From Pseudomonas entomophila (GTDB lineage Bacteria > Pseudomonadota > Gammaproteobacteria > Pseudomonadales > Pseudomonadaceae): a stretch of 64,000 nucleotides of DNA. Under the pieces are notes generated by a model. That model had not been told where the DNA came from and made no database searches. It was given only the letters and a program-made list of their open reading frames with translations. Each line of letters starts with the position of its first letter. Positions within the stretch are counted from its first letter, which is position 1. A program made the position numbers and the translations under genes. Location: contig NZ_JARPQB010000019.1 of NCBI RefSeq assembly GCF_029478665.1, forward strand, positions 1-64,000. The letters run 5' to 3'. Shown piece after piece: positions 1 through 9,955 of the stretch.

Positions 1-597
1 CCGCCCACCCATCAACCGCGGCACCCGCCGCCACACTGGCGGAATCCTCAACACCAACAACACCCCACCAATCCCCGCATAGATCGCCCACTCCTTCAGA
101 TCCGAACGCACGATCCACAAGAAATGCAGCAACCCCAACCCGAGAATCACATAAACCAGCCGATGCAGCTTCTTCCACCGCGCCCCCAGCCGCCGCTGGC
201 TATACCGATTGGACGTGACCGCCAACGCGAACAACCCAAGGAAACCCAGCGCACCCACAATAATGTAGGGCCGCTTGCGCAACTCCACCCCGAACTGCCC
301 CCAGTCCAGACCGAGGATGAACACCAGGTAAGAAATCAGGTGCAGCACTATATAAGCAAAGCACCACAACCCCAGCTGACGACGCACCACGATCCACCCC
401 GACCACCCGGTAAGCCGCTGCAGCGGCGTCATGCTCAAGGTGACCAGCAGAAACACCAACGCCCCCAACCCAAGCCGATCCATCATGATCTTCCCTGGAT
501 CAGGCCCGAGCAGTCCCATGGCAGCCTCATAGAACCACCACAACGGAAACAGGCACCCGACCACGAAGATCGCCAAGCGAAACCCGGGATAGCGCAT
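1..597 (-). CDS. msrQ: MsrQ, heme-binding membrane subunit of the MsrPQ methionine sulfoxide reductase (C-terminus cut by window edge)
   Basis: Integral membrane cytochrome b-type protein that passes electrons from the respiratory chain to periplasmic MsrP for repair of oxidised methionine. The reading frame starts at an ATG whose first base is the last base of the msrP stop codon (TGATG), so the two are translationally coupled. It runs open for 199 codons to the window edge, and the family is about 200-210 residues, so only a few C-terminal residues are missing. The translation begins [14 protein letters not shown] and contains several hydrophobic spans and a His in KKLHRLVY typical of the YedZ/ferric reductase-like fold. 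The call rests on this and on the msrP neighbour. Confidence 0.93.
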   Translation of the reverse strand, partial: MRYPGFRLAIFVVGCLFPLWWFYEAAMGLLGPDPGKIMMDRLGLGALVFLLVTLSMTPLQRLTGWSGWIVVRRQLGLWCFAYIVLHLISYLVFILGLDWGQFGVELRKRPYIIVGALGFLGLFALAVTSNRYSQRRLGARWKKLHRLVYVILGLGLLHFLWIVRSDLKEWAIYAGIGGVLLVLRIPPVWRRVPRLMGGR

Positions 598-1610
598 CAG
601 TAGTTCTTCCGCAGATCGAGCCCGGTATACAGCGACGCCACTTCATCGGCGTAGCCATTGAACATCAGTGTGTCGCGCACATTGGGGCTGAACAGACCAC
701 TGGGCAGCCGCCGCTCCCGCGCCTGGGTCCAGCGCGGATGGTCGACGGTCGGGTTGACGTTGGCATAGAAGCCGTACTCGTCCGGCGCCAGCCCCTGCCA
801 GGTGGTTTGCGGCTGCTCCGCCACCAGGCTGATGCGCACGATCGACTTGATGCTCTTGAAACCGTACTTCCACGGCACGACAAGGCGCAGCGGTGCACCG
901 TTCTGGTTGGCCAGCTCCCGTCCGTACATGCCTACCGCCAAGATCGCCAGCGGGTTCATCGCCTCATCCAGGCGCAAACCCTCCACATAGGGCCAGTCGA
1001 TCAGGGCGAAGCCCGATCGCTGCCCTGGCATGCTCTTGGGGTCCTGCAGGGTTTCGAATCGGATGTAGCGCGCTTTCGAAGTGGGCTCGACCTGCTTGAG
1101 CACCTCGGATAAAGGAAAGCCCAGCCACGGGATAACCATCGACCAGGCCTCGACACAACGCAGGCGATAGATACGCTCCTCAAGCTGGTAGGGTTTGATG
1201 AAGTCCTCCAACGCATAACGGCCAGGCTTGGCCACTTCGCCATCAACCACCAGGCTCCAGGGCTCGGTTTTCAACGACCCAGCATTCGCCGCCGGGTCGC
1301 CCTTGTCGGGCCCGAACTCGTAGAAATTGTTGTAGTGGGTAGCATCCTTGAACGGCGTGATCGACTCGCCGCTCACGGTCACTGCCTGCCAGTGGGTCGC
1401 CGCCAGCTTGTCGGTAAACCAGGCAGGCGCGTTACCGGCGGCGGCATCGGCATAACGCGACGGCTCGGCGGCCGCCCCCAAACGCGGGAGTGCGCCCAGG
1501 GCCAAGCCGGCCACGGCACCACCCAGCAGGGTACGACGTGAGAAGTAGAGGTCTTCAGGGGTGATCTCTGACGACTTGCAGTCAGAAGAACGGGATAGCT
1601 TGATGAGCAT
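597..1610 (-). CDS. msrP: MsrP, periplasmic molybdopterin-dependent protein-methionine-sulfoxide reductase catalytic subunit
   Basis: Reduces methionine sulfoxide residues in periplasmic proteins using a Mo-molybdopterin centre, with electrons from MsrQ. It has 337 residues, usual for the family. A twin-arginine signal is visible: SRRTLLGG at residues 24-31 followed by a small hydrophobic stretch and AAAEP, so export is as a folded holoenzyme by Tat. Cys152 in RLRCVEAWS is in the position of the molybdenum-ligating cysteine of the family. The gene is followed by msrQ with a one-base overlap. An imperfect hairpin at 1614-1659 covers its Shine-Dalgarno. Confidence 0.96.
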   Translation of the reverse strand: MLIKLSRSSDCKSSEITPEDLYFSRRTLLGGAVAGLALGALPRLGAAAEPSRYADAAAGNAPAWFTDKLAATHWQAVTVSGESITPFKDATHYNNFYEFGPDKGDPAANAGSLKTEPWSLVVDGEVAKPGRYALEDFIKPYQLEERIYRLRCVEAWSMVIPWLGFPLSEVLKQVEPTSKARYIRFETLQDPKSMPGQRSGFALIDWPYVEGLRLDEAMNPLAILAVGMYGRELANQNGAPLRLVVPWKYGFKSIKSIVRISLVAEQPQTTWQGLAPDEYGFYANVNPTVDHPRWTQARERRLPSGLFSPNVRDTLMFNGYADEVASLYTGLDLRKNY

Positions 1611-1613
1611 GGC

Positions 1614-1659
1614 GGCTCCACAGTATGGGCAACTGATGTACCCATAAGACTATGGAGCC
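1614..1659 (-). promoter_or_regulatory. Hairpin occluding the msrP ribosome binding site
   Basis: Read on the minus strand, GGCTCCATAGT...ATGGG pairs with CCCATACTGTGGAGCC, with one mismatch and a small bulge. The GGAG in the 3' arm is the only good Shine-Dalgarno for msrP and lies 7 bases before its ATG. The structure could serve as translational control of msrP or simply as the end of the pssA transcript. It has no T-run, so it is a poor intrinsic terminator. Confidence 0.4.
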
Positions 1660-1685
1660 GGCAGGTTATTCCGCGATTAAATCAT

Positions 1686-2528
1686 TCAGACTTTGCGACG
1701 ACGGCCACGCAGCAGGTACTGCACCGGGCCGGAAATCGCGTAGCCGAGGAAGATCAGCAGCAGGATGCGCGGTGGGTCGCTGAACACCACGGCGAACACC
1801 AGCACCACGGCGAGGATCGCAACGAACGGCACACGGCCCTTGAGATCCAGCTCCTTGAAGCTGTTGTACTTGATGTTGCTGACCATCAGCATACCCGCGG
1901 CCGCCACCAGCAGCGCCACCAGGAACGACAGTTTGGAACCCTGGATGCCGTAATCGCTGAAGGCCCACACGGTACCGGCCACCACACCGGCCGCGGCCGG
2001 GCTGGCCAAACCGATGAAATAGCGCTTGTCGGCGGTGCCGACCTGGGTGTTGAAGCGCGCCAGGCGCAGCGCGGCGCCGGCCACATAGATGAAGGCGACC
2101 ATCCAGCCGACCTTGCCCATGTCGCCCAGTGCCCAGCCGAAGGCCAGCAGCGCCGGCGCCACGCCGAAGGCGACCATGTCCGACAGCGAGTCGTACTCGG
2201 CACCGAAGGCGCTTTGGGTGTTGGTCATGCGTGCCACGCGGCCATCGAGGCTGTCGAGCACCATGGCGACGAAAATTGCGATCGCGGCAAAGGCGAAATA
2301 CTTGCTCGCCTCGCGCGGGTCGCCGGCGCTCTGCGCGCTCATCGAGCTGATGATGGAATAGAAGCCGGCAAACAGGTTCGCGGTGGTGAACAGGTTGGGC
2401 AGCAGGTAGATACCGCGGTGGCGGACCTTGCGCCCTTCGGCATCGTGGCCTTCTTCGACATGCTCATCGACAGGTAGCAGGCTTTCGGCGTCGGAGGGCT
2501 TGTTCGGCTCTTCGGGACGTTCGCTCAT
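1686..2528 (-). CDS. pssA: CDP-diacylglycerol--serine O-phosphatidyltransferase
   Basis: Makes phosphatidylserine from CDP-diacylglycerol and L-serine, the committed step to phosphatidylethanolamine, in the inner membrane. It has 280 residues. The CDP-alcohol phosphatidyltransferase signature is complete: D95-G-x2-A-R100, G109, D113 and D117, the metal-binding D-G-x2-A-R-x8-G-x3-D-x3-D pattern. About seven or eight hydrophobic helices follow a charged, acidic N-terminus of about 40 residues. The C-terminus is very basic (RGRRRKV). This is the polytopic subclass II type, not the soluble E. coli PLD-type PssA. It lies downstream of ilvC but is separated from it by a strong terminator. Confidence 0.96.
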   Translation of the reverse strand: MSERPEEPNKPSDAESLLPVDEHVEEGHDAEGRKVRHRGIYLLPNLFTTANLFAGFYSIISSMSAQSAGDPREASKYFAFAAIAIFVAMVLDSLDGRVARMTNTQSAFGAEYDSLSDMVAFGVAPALLAFGWALGDMGKVGWMVAFIYVAGAALRLARFNTQVGTADKRYFIGLASPAAAGVVAGTVWAFSDYGIQGSKLSFLVALLVAAAGMLMVSNIKYNSFKELDLKGRVPFVAILAVVLVFAVVFSDPPRILLLIFLGYAISGPVQYLLRGRRRKV

Positions 2529-2634
2529 GAAAAGTACCTTGCAACAGGGTGGAATATGTTCGACATGGGCTCGCGAAACGGGTTCTGACGGCGAGCCACT
2601 GGTCGCTTTATACCAGAAGCTGGCCGCGCAAACG

Positions 2635-2661
2635 AAAAAACGCGGCCGAAGCCGCGTTTTT
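2635..2661 (-). terminator. Intrinsic terminator after ilvC
   Basis: A CGCGGC-CGAA-GCCGCG stem-loop flanked by A6 on one side and T5 on the other, 20 bases after the ilvC stop codon. It ends the ilvIHC transcript. The A-tract and T-tract make it able to work in both directions. Confidence 0.9.
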
Positions 2662-2680
2662 CATTTATCGAAGCAGGACC

Positions 2681-3739
<1,059 letters not shown>

Positions 3740-3752
3740 CTAATTTTTGAAG

Positions 3753-4244
3753 TTAGATGCTGAGCACTTTGTCGCCACGGGCAATGCCGGTGACGCCACT
3801 GCGCACGGTTTCGAGAATCGATGCGGTGCCGATGGCCTGGATGAAGCTGTCCAGTTTGTCGCTGGTGCCGCTCAGTTGCACGGTGTACACGCTGGCGGTC
3901 ACATCGACGATCTGGCCACGGAAGATATCCGTGGTGCGCTTGATTTCGGCACGCTGGGCACCGGTGGCCTTGACCTTGACCAGCATCAGTTCGCGCTCGA
4001 TGTGGGCGCTTTCCGACAGGTCGACAAGCTTGACCACTTCGACCAGCTTGTTCAGGTTCTTGGTGATCTGCTCGATCACTTCGTCATGGCCAACGGTGGT
4101 CAGCGTCAGACGCGACAGGGTCGGGTCTTCGGTCGGTGCCACGGTCAGGCTTTCAATGTTGTAGTTGCGCTGGGAGAACAGGCCGACCACGCGAGACAAG
4201 GCACCGGGTTCGTTTTCCAGCAGCAAGGAGATGATGTGCCGCAT
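3753..4244 (-). CDS. ilvH: Acetolactate synthase small (regulatory) subunit
   Basis: Regulatory subunit of acetohydroxyacid synthase. It activates the catalytic subunit IlvI and gives it feedback inhibition by valine. It has 163 residues: an N-terminal ACT domain starting at MRHIISLLLENEPGALSRV (residues 1-75) and the C-terminal small-subunit domain with the family stretch SGTSDKLDSF. The start codon lies one base beyond the ilvI stop, so translation is probably coupled. Confidence 0.97.
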   Translation of the reverse strand: MRHIISLLLENEPGALSRVVGLFSQRNYNIESLTVAPTEDPTLSRLTLTTVGHDEVIEQITKNLNKLVEVVKLVDLSESAHIERELMLVKVKATGAQRAEIKRTTDIFRGQIVDVTASVYTVQLSGTSDKLDSFIQAIGTASILETVRSGVTGIARGDKVLSI

Positions 4245-4245
4245 A

Positions 4246-5970
4246 TCAGGTACGCTCCGTCTTGCTCAGCCACATGTCACGCATCGAGCCGTCCTTGATC
4301 TGCATCGGATAGACGTGCTCGGTCCGGTCGACCGCGATGTCGATGAACACCAGGCGGTCCTTCATCGCGAAAGCCTCTTCCAGTTTGGGCTTGAGGTCTT
4401 TCAGGCTGGTGATGCGGATACCCACATGGCCATAGGCCTCGGCCAGCTTGACGAAGTCCGGCAGCGACTCGACGTACGAGTGCGAGTGACGACCGTTGTA
4501 GGCCATGTCCTGCCATTGGCGGACCATGCCCAGCACACCGTTGTTCAGGTTGACGATCTTCACCGGCAAGCCGTACTGCATGCAGGTGGACAGCTCCTGG
4601 ATGTTCATCTGGATGCTGCCTTCACCGGTCACGCAGGCCACGTCCTGGTCGGGGAAGTTGAGCTTGACGCCCATGGCCGCGGGGAAACCGAAGCCCATGG
4701 TGCCCAGGCCACCGGAGTTGATCCAGCGGTTGGGTTTGTTGAAACGGTAGTACTGCGCCGCGAACATCTGGTGCTGGCCCACGTCGGAGGTGACGAAAGC
4801 GTCGCCTTTTGTGACTTCGCACAGGGTCTCGATCACCTGCTGCGGCTTGATGATGTTGCCGTCGCCCTTGTCGTAGGGGAACAGCTCACCGTCGCCGCGC
4901 CATTCGTCGATCTGCTTCCACCAGGCATCGATCGCGGCCTTGTCGGGCTGCTCGCCGATCTCTTTCAGGATGGTGAGCATTTCGCTCAGCACGCTTTCGA
5001 CCGGGCCGACGATCGGCACGTCGGCCTTGATCATCTTGGAGATCGACGCCGGGTCGATGTCGATGTGGATGATCTTGGCGTTCGGGCAGAACTTGGCCGG
5101 GCCGTTGACCACGCGGTCGTCGAAACGCGCACCGACAGCGAAGATCACGTCGGCGTGGTGCATGGCCATGTTGGCGGTGTAGCTGCCATGCATGCCCAGC
5201 ATGCCAAGGAACTGGCGATCGGTACCGGGGAAGCCACCGAGGCCCATGAGGGTGTTGGTGACCGGCAGGTTCAGCGACTTGGCGATGTCGGTAAGGGCTT
5301 CGGAGCCGCCACCCAGAATTACGCCACCGCCGGAGTAGACGATCGGGCGCTTGGCCGCGAGGAGCATTTCGGCCGCCTTGCGGATCTGGCCGGAGTGGCC
5401 GCGCACGGCGGGGCTATACGAACGCAGCTTGACCTTTTTCGGGTAGATGTACTCGAACTTCTCGGCCGGGTTGGTCATATCTTTTGGAATGTCGACCACT
5501 ACCGGGCCAGGGCGGCCGGATTGCGCAAGATAGAACGCTTTTTTCAGGACTTCGGGGATTTCCGAAGCGTGTTTGATCATGAAGCTGTGCTTCACGATCG
5601 GCCGGGAAATACCGATCATGTCGGTTTCCTGGAACGCGTCGGTACCCACCATGGTGCTGGGCACCTGGCCAGACAGGATGACCATCGGGATGGAGTCCAT
5701 GTAGGCGGTGGCAATGCCGGTGATGGCATTGGTCGCGCCCGGCCCGGAAGTCACCAGCACCACGCCGGCCTTGCCGGTGGCACGGGCATAACCGTCCGCC
5801 ATATGGGTGGCAGCCTGCTCGTGACGAACCAGGATGTGCTGGACTTCCGGTTCCTTGAACAGGGCATCGTAAACATGAAGGAGAGCACCACCAGGGTACC
5901 CGTAGATGTGCTTAACGCCTTCGTCACGCAAGAAGCGGACGACCATCTCAGCGCCAGATAAAAGCTCCAC
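4246..5970 (-). CDS. ilvI: Acetolactate synthase large (catalytic) subunit
   Basis: Thiamin diphosphate- and FAD-dependent enzyme that condenses two pyruvates, or pyruvate with 2-oxobutyrate, as the first common step of branched-chain amino acid synthesis. The GTG at 5970 is preferred (574 residues, starting VELLSGAEM), because AGAGG lies eight bases upstream. An in-frame GTG at 5979 would add three residues but overlaps that ribosome binding site. The catalytic Glu is in RHEQAAT near residue 50. The ThDP-Mg motif is GEGSIQMN...LNN, the GEG variant. A ~240-base leader precedes the gene. Confidence 0.97.
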   Translation of the reverse strand: MELLSGAEMVVRFLRDEGVKHIYGYPGGALLHVYDALFKEPEVQHILVRHEQAATHMADGYARATGKAGVVLVTSGPGATNAITGIATAYMDSIPMVILSGQVPSTMVGTDAFQETDMIGISRPIVKHSFMIKHASEIPEVLKKAFYLAQSGRPGPVVVDIPKDMTNPAEKFEYIYPKKVKLRSYSPAVRGHSGQIRKAAEMLLAAKRPIVYSGGGVILGGGSEALTDIAKSLNLPVTNTLMGLGGFPGTDRQFLGMLGMHGSYTANMAMHHADVIFAVGARFDDRVVNGPAKFCPNAKIIHIDIDPASISKMIKADVPIVGPVESVLSEMLTILKEIGEQPDKAAIDAWWKQIDEWRGDGELFPYDKGDGNIIKPQQVIETLCEVTKGDAFVTSDVGQHQMFAAQYYRFNKPNRWINSGGLGTMGFGFPAAMGVKLNFPDQDVACVTGEGSIQMNIQELSTCMQYGLPVKIVNLNNGVLGMVRQWQDMAYNGRHSHSYVESLPDFVKLAEAYGHVGIRITSLKDLKPKLEEAFAMKDRLVFIDIAVDRTEHVYPMQIKDGSMRDMWLSKTERT

Positions 5971-6211
5971 GTTGTTCACCTCTAAAACGCCAGAATACCG
6001 CCCTCACTGAGCGGGTCTTAATAGGTTTACTGCCAAGCAGAGCATGAGCGAACGTCAGCACTGACTGAGCAAGTATTGGGACTGCCCTGGTGTGTTGCGG
6101 GCCTTCCCACCCAGCGCGAGGTAACGCGTTGCGGGGTGTTACAAGTCGGCGCGGGTGTGCGCCTCATGATCTGCTTAGCGGGTCTGCTTCTGGCAGTCCC
6201 TCTACAGCGGA
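5971..6211 (-). promoter_or_regulatory. Long structured 5' leader of the ilvIHC operon
   Basis: Between the predicted start of transcription and ilvI there are about 240 untranslated bases. On the minus strand, GGGACTGCCAGAAGCAG (6200-6184) near the 5' end can pair through GGGACTGCC with GGCAGTCCC (6086-6078). Through CTGCCAGAAGCAG it can instead pair with CTGCTTGGCAG (6040-6030). The two pairings share bases, so they exclude each other. A 9-base direct repeat AGACCCGCT occurs at 6185-6177 and 6018-6010. I see no branched-chain leader peptide and no clear terminator inside, so classical attenuation is not supported. Confidence 0.45.
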
Positions 6212-6217
6212 ATCTGG

Positions 6218-6246
6218 ATTCTTGTGATTCGGCGCGCACAAGTCAA
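6218..6246 (-). promoter_or_regulatory. Sigma-70 promoter of the ilvIHC operon
   Basis: On the minus strand a perfect-start -35 TTGACT (6246-6241) is followed after 17 bases by a -10 AAGAAT (6223-6218). Transcription would begin near 6211. The promoter lies just after the yqcC terminator, so ilv transcription is independent of the mrcB operon. Confidence 0.6.
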
Positions 6247-6331
6247 GAGAAATTATTGCCAAATTTTCGACAAGATGAATTCCTGCAACCACTAAAAAGG
6301 CGCGCAGCAGCAGAATAATTAAGATTTCCAT

Positions 6332-6358
6332 AAAAAAGGGCCACAATCTGCGGCCCTT
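6332..6358 (-). terminator. Intrinsic terminator after yqcC
   Basis: On the minus strand, AAGGGCC and GGCCCTT form a stem with a nine-base loop, followed by six Ts. It lies 20 bases after the yqcC stop and ends the mrcB-lpoP-yqcC transcript. Confidence 0.88.
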
Positions 6359-6377
6359 AAAGGAAAAAGAGAAGAAA

Positions 6378-6710
6378 TCAGGCTGATGGGCTGATCAATT
6401 GATCGAATGCTGCCAGCAACCGCCGTAGTTCGCGGCTTTGTTCCGGCCGGTCGACAAATACCGTTTCCGCCATCACCAGGATGCCGGAGGCATTGGGCAG
6501 TGGCTGACCATGCTCGAGGATCAGCTTCATGCGCGGCAGGAAGATCCACTGCAGCCACTGTTCGAAGGCCATGCTGTCGACCGCGAACGGCACCGCGCTG
6601 GCCAGCGCTTCTGCACTGGGTAGCGCATCGCTCCACCAGCCCTGGACCTTGAGCTCGCGCTCGATCAGCAGCAGGTGGTCGGCGATGTCGAGGATGCGCT
6701 GTTCCATCAC
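6378..6710 (-). CDS. yqcC: YqcC family protein
   Basis: Small cytosolic all-alpha protein of unknown function, 110 residues. It is recognised by the family pattern of an N-terminal helix with several acidic residues and then QWLQWIFLPRM near the middle, followed by a short helix with LPNASGI. The start overlaps the lpoP stop (ATG ATG with TGA between), so it is the third gene of the mrcB-lpoP-yqcC unit. The Met at 6707 is an equally possible start. No catalytic residues are evident. The family is often found near RNA-modification or cell-wall genes, which does not decide its role. Confidence 0.85.
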   Translation of the reverse strand: MMEQRILDIADHLLLIERELKVQGWWSDALPSAEALASAVPFAVDSMAFEQWLQWIFLPRMKLILEHGQPLPNASGILVMAETVFVDRPEQSRELRRLLAAFDQLISPSA

Positions 6711-7486
6711 AGGTTGACCCGCGCCTTCTGCCGCGCCAGGGCCGCGCCAGCGCTGTCACCCTGTTTCTCGCGGGCCAGGGCGATGGTGCTCCACAGCTGC
6801 GCCTGCAGGTCGGGACGGCCGTTGGCGTAGGTCAGGGCACGGCGGGCCAATTGCTCCGACTGCGCCGCGTCACCTTGCGACAGGCGCACCTGGGCCAGGC
6901 GGAACAGCACCTGCGGCTCGCGCGGGGCAATGCGCTGGGCACGCTCCAGGCTCGAGGCGGCGCCGTTGAAGTCGCCACTGCCCTGCTGCTGCTGGGCGGT
7001 GGTCAGCAATGCCAGTACCGGGCCGTCGAGCTGTTCGTCGGCGGACAGGCCGCCGCCGGAAACATTGCCCCGCGGAATGCCGGTTGGCGCGCTGCTGACC
7101 GGCGCCGGGTTGCTCATCGACGCGATGTCGAAGGGCTCATCGGCGACCGGGTTGGGGTTGGTCGCGATCGGGGCGCTGCTGACCGGGCCCGGTGTGATCG
7201 GGCCGGTGCTGATCGGTGCCACGCCGCTGCCGGCCGGGAACGACTGGATCGGCGCGCCGCCGGTGCCCTGCGGGATCATCACGGTCACGCCGGAGTCCTC
7301 GGGCAACGCCTGTGCCTGGCTGCTGCCGCCGCTGGTCGGGTAGGCCGAGGTGCGGTTGGCGGCAATGCGCTCGCTGTTCGAAACCCGGGTGCTCGAATCG
7401 ACCACCGGAATGTTGCCACGCGGGACGCTGGTACAGCCGTGCAGCACGCTGACTGCCGCCAGGGCAGGTATCCACCACTTGTTCAC
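6707..7486 (-). CDS. lpoP: LpoP-type outer-membrane lipoprotein activator of PBP1b, with TPR repeats
   Basis: Lipoprotein of 259 residues with a signal peptide ending in the lipobox LHGC (Cys18). A long low-complexity linker rich in Pro, Gly, Ser and Ala follows (about residues 20-150). The C-terminus has tetratricopeptide repeats (AQQQQGSGDFNGAASSLERA and the next units, residues 160-255). It lies 26 bases downstream of mrcB. In Pseudomonas, a TPR lipoprotein of this kind encoded beside the PBP1b gene, LpoP, is required for PBP1b function and replaces the unrelated enterobacterial LpoB. The assignment is by architecture and position. The flexible linker suits reaching from the outer membrane to the inner-membrane synthase. 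Confidence 0.85.
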   Translation of the reverse strand: MNKWWIPALAAVSVLHGCTSVPRGNIPVVDSSTRVSNSERIAANRTSAYPTSGGSSQAQALPEDSGVTVMIPQGTGGAPIQSFPAGSGVAPISTGPITPGPVSSAPIATNPNPVADEPFDIASMSNPAPVSSAPTGIPRGNVSGGGLSADEQLDGPVLALLTTAQQQQGSGDFNGAASSLERAQRIAPREPQVLFRLAQVRLSQGDAAQSEQLARRALTYANGRPDLQAQLWSTIALAREKQGDSAGAALARQKARVNL

Positions 7487-7512
7487 TTCACACCCTCTTC
7501 AGAAGCTCGTGC

Positions 7513-9834
7513 TCAATTCATCCAGCCCTTGACCCAGTCCATCACCGACTCGGCCGGGTTCTGCTCGCCACCACAGGTGGCGCCAGCGGCCGGTTCGCTG
7601 CCGCGAATATACGGCATCTGCACCGCTCCCGGACAGCTGCCATCGGAACCTTGGCCGCTGTAAGGGTCGATCCACGACTTCACGACGTTGTCCGGCTGCG
7701 GCATGTCCAGCGGCAGCGGGTCGGCTTTTTTCATGAAGCTGGTCCATACCTGCAACGCACCGGTGGCGCCGGTGAACGGTGTCTTGCCGTTGTCGTCGCG
7801 GCCAAGCCAGACCACCGCCAGCAGGTCCTGGCTGAAACCGGAGAACCAGCTGTCACGCGAGTCGTTACTGGTGCCGGTCTTGCCCGCCAGGGTCAGCGAG
7901 CTGGGCAGCACGCTGTACACCGAGCGCCCGGTACCTTCACGCATCACCCGCTGCATGGCGTTCTGCACCAGGTAGATGGCGCCCGGGTCGAAGGTCTGCT
8001 GGATCTGGAACGGGTAGCGCTTGAGCGGCTCGCCTTCGGCGGTAAGCACGCTGCGGATACCGCGCATCGGGGTGTTGAAGCCGCCGTTGGCGATGGTCTG
8101 GTACATGGTCGCGACCTGCATCGGCGACATGCCGCCGGCGCCCAGCAGCATCGACGGGAATGCCGGCCAGTCGACCTGCACGCCCAGCCGGCCGATGGTC
8201 TTGATCACATTGGGCACGCCCACTTCCAGGCCGAGCTTGGCGGTCGACAGGTTGTAGGAGTTGGCCAGGCCCTGGTAGAGGTAAATGGTGCCGTGCGGGC
8301 GGCGGTCGTAGTTCTGCGGGCGCCACACCTGGCCGTCGGCGCCTTTGACCGAGAACGGTTCGTCCTGCACCCAGCTGGTCAGGGTGTACTTGCTCGGTTG
8401 TTCCAGGGCGGTGAGATAGACCGCCGGCTTGACCAGCGAGCCGATCGGCCGCACCGCATCGATGGCGCGGTTGAAGCCGGCGAAGCCCGACTGGCGGCTG
8501 CCGATCAACGCCTGGACTTCACCGGTCTCCGGGTTGGTGACGACCATCGCCGACTCCACCTCGTCGGCGCCCTTGCGCCCAGCCAGGCGCTTGAAGGTCT
8601 CGCTCATGGCGGTCTCGGCCTTCATCTGCAGGATCGGGTCGAAACTGGTGAAGATGCGCAGGCCTTCTTCGGTCAAGTCTTCGTCGCGGTAGTCCTGGCG
8701 CAACTGACGCTTGACCAGGTCGAGGAAGGCCGGGAACGAGCTGTCGGCCAGGCTGCCGCGCTTGGTCACGCCCAGCGGCATCTTCTTCGCCGCGTCGACC
8801 ACGTCCTGGCCGACCACGCCTTGCTCGGCGAGCAGGTCGAGGACCAGGTTGCGCCGCTGCAACGCGCGCTCGGGGTAACGGCGCGGGTTGTAGTAGGACG
8901 GCCCCTTGACCATGCCCACCAGCAAGGCGATCTGGTGCAGCTTGAGCTCCTGCAGCGGCTGGCTGAAGAAGAACTGGCTGGCCAGGCCGAAGCCGTGCAC
9001 CGCGCGCTGGCCGTCCTGGCCGACGAACACTTCGTTCAGGTACGCCTCGAGGATCTCGCGCTTGTCGTAGTGCACTTCGAGCAGTACGGCCATCATGGCT
9101 TCGGTCAGCTTGCGGCTGAGGCTGCGCTCGTTGGTGAGGAAGAAGTTCTTCACCAACTGTTGCGTGAGGGTACTGCCGCCCTGGCGCATGGCGCCGGAGG
9201 AGGTGTTGACCCACACGGCCCGGGCGATGGACTTGGGCGAGACACCGAAGTGGCTGTAGAAATCGCGGTCTTCCGTGGCGATCAGGGTTTCCAGCAGGTA
9301 CGGCGGCACCTGGTCGATCTTGATCAGGATGCGGTCTTCGAGGTTCTTCGGGTAGATGCCGCCGATCATCAGCGGCTCGAGCCGCACCACGTCGAGCTTG
9401 CCGCCGTTGGCGCCGCTGAGGCCCGCGACGTAGTCGCCGGAGAAGCGCACACGGACGTACTGCGCCGGCTCCATGCCCTCGTAGAACTGGAAGCCACGGG
9501 TATTGAGCTCGACATCGTTACCGTTGACCGACGCCGCGCCTGGGCCGTTGGCCGCGCTTTCGCGGCGGTAACCCAGGGCGTCGAGCTCGGTGAGGAAGTC
9601 GTTGCGGCTGAGTTTCTGGCCGACGAACAGTTCCAGCGGCCGCGCATACACCTTGGCCGGGATGGTCCAGCGCTTGCCGGAGAACTTCTCCTGCACGGTG
9701 GCATCGAGATAAACCGCGAAGCCGGCGATCACGACGAGGCCGACCAGGCTGAGCTTGAGCGCCCAGCCCAGCCAGGCGCGGGCGCGGCCGGTCGGGCGTT
9801 GTTTGGGGGTGCGGGAATTTCGGGTACGTGTCAT
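7513..9834 (-). CDS. mrcB: Penicillin-binding protein 1B, bifunctional peptidoglycan glycosyltransferase/transpeptidase
   Basis: Inner-membrane enzyme that polymerises lipid II and crosslinks glycan strands. It has 773 residues: a basic cytoplasmic tail, a membrane anchor (about 23-45), a UB2H-like region, a GT51 glycosyltransferase domain with the catalytic Glu188 in ATEDRDFYSHFG and GGSTLTQQLVKN, and a transpeptidase domain. The transpeptidase shows SLVK (the active-site Ser in RPIGSLVKPA), SYN, and KTGTS. It heads the mrcB-lpoP-yqcC operon and is divergent from the kinase gene at 9956. Confidence 0.97.
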   Translation of the reverse strand: MTRTRNSRTPKQRPTGRARAWLGWALKLSLVGLVVIAGFAVYLDATVQEKFSGKRWTIPAKVYARPLELFVGQKLSRNDFLTELDALGYRRESAANGPGAASVNGNDVELNTRGFQFYEGMEPAQYVRVRFSGDYVAGLSGANGGKLDVVRLEPLMIGGIYPKNLEDRILIKIDQVPPYLLETLIATEDRDFYSHFGVSPKSIARAVWVNTSSGAMRQGGSTLTQQLVKNFFLTNERSLSRKLTEAMMAVLLEVHYDKREILEAYLNEVFVGQDGQRAVHGFGLASQFFFSQPLQELKLHQIALLVGMVKGPSYYNPRRYPERALQRRNLVLDLLAEQGVVGQDVVDAAKKMPLGVTKRGSLADSSFPAFLDLVKRQLRQDYRDEDLTEEGLRIFTSFDPILQMKAETAMSETFKRLAGRKGADEVESAMVVTNPETGEVQALIGSRQSGFAGFNRAIDAVRPIGSLVKPAVYLTALEQPSKYTLTSWVQDEPFSVKGADGQVWRPQNYDRRPHGTIYLYQGLANSYNLSTAKLGLEVGVPNVIKTIGRLGVQVDWPAFPSMLLGAGGMSPMQVATMYQTIANGGFNTPMRGIRSVLTAEGEPLKRYPFQIQQTFDPGAIYLVQNAMQRVMREGTGRSVYSVLPSSLTLAGKTGTSNDSRDSWFSGFSQDLLAVVWLGRDDNGKTPFTGATGALQVWTSFMKKADPLPLDMPQPDNVVKSWIDPYSGQGSDGSCPGAVQMPYIRGSEPAAGATCGGEQNPAESVMDWVKGWMN

Positions 9835-9955
9835 GGCGGCGGATTATACGCACTTTGGAAAAGGGAGGCAGGCGCCCCGCGGCGGTTTGCAGGGACGGCA
9901 CCATTGACCATAATGGCGGATTCGAATTCCCTGCCCCCCCAGAAAAGGAACCTCC

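Noticed and set aside
6164..6331. Minus-strand frame beginning MEILIILLLRAFLVV, rich in Ile, Leu and Val, upstream of ilvI: a branched-chain leader peptide?
   Set aside because: Its start lies directly after the yqcC terminator and upstream of the good sigma-70 promoter (6246-6218). The hydrophobic part would not be on the ilv transcript. No terminator/antiterminator pair follows it.
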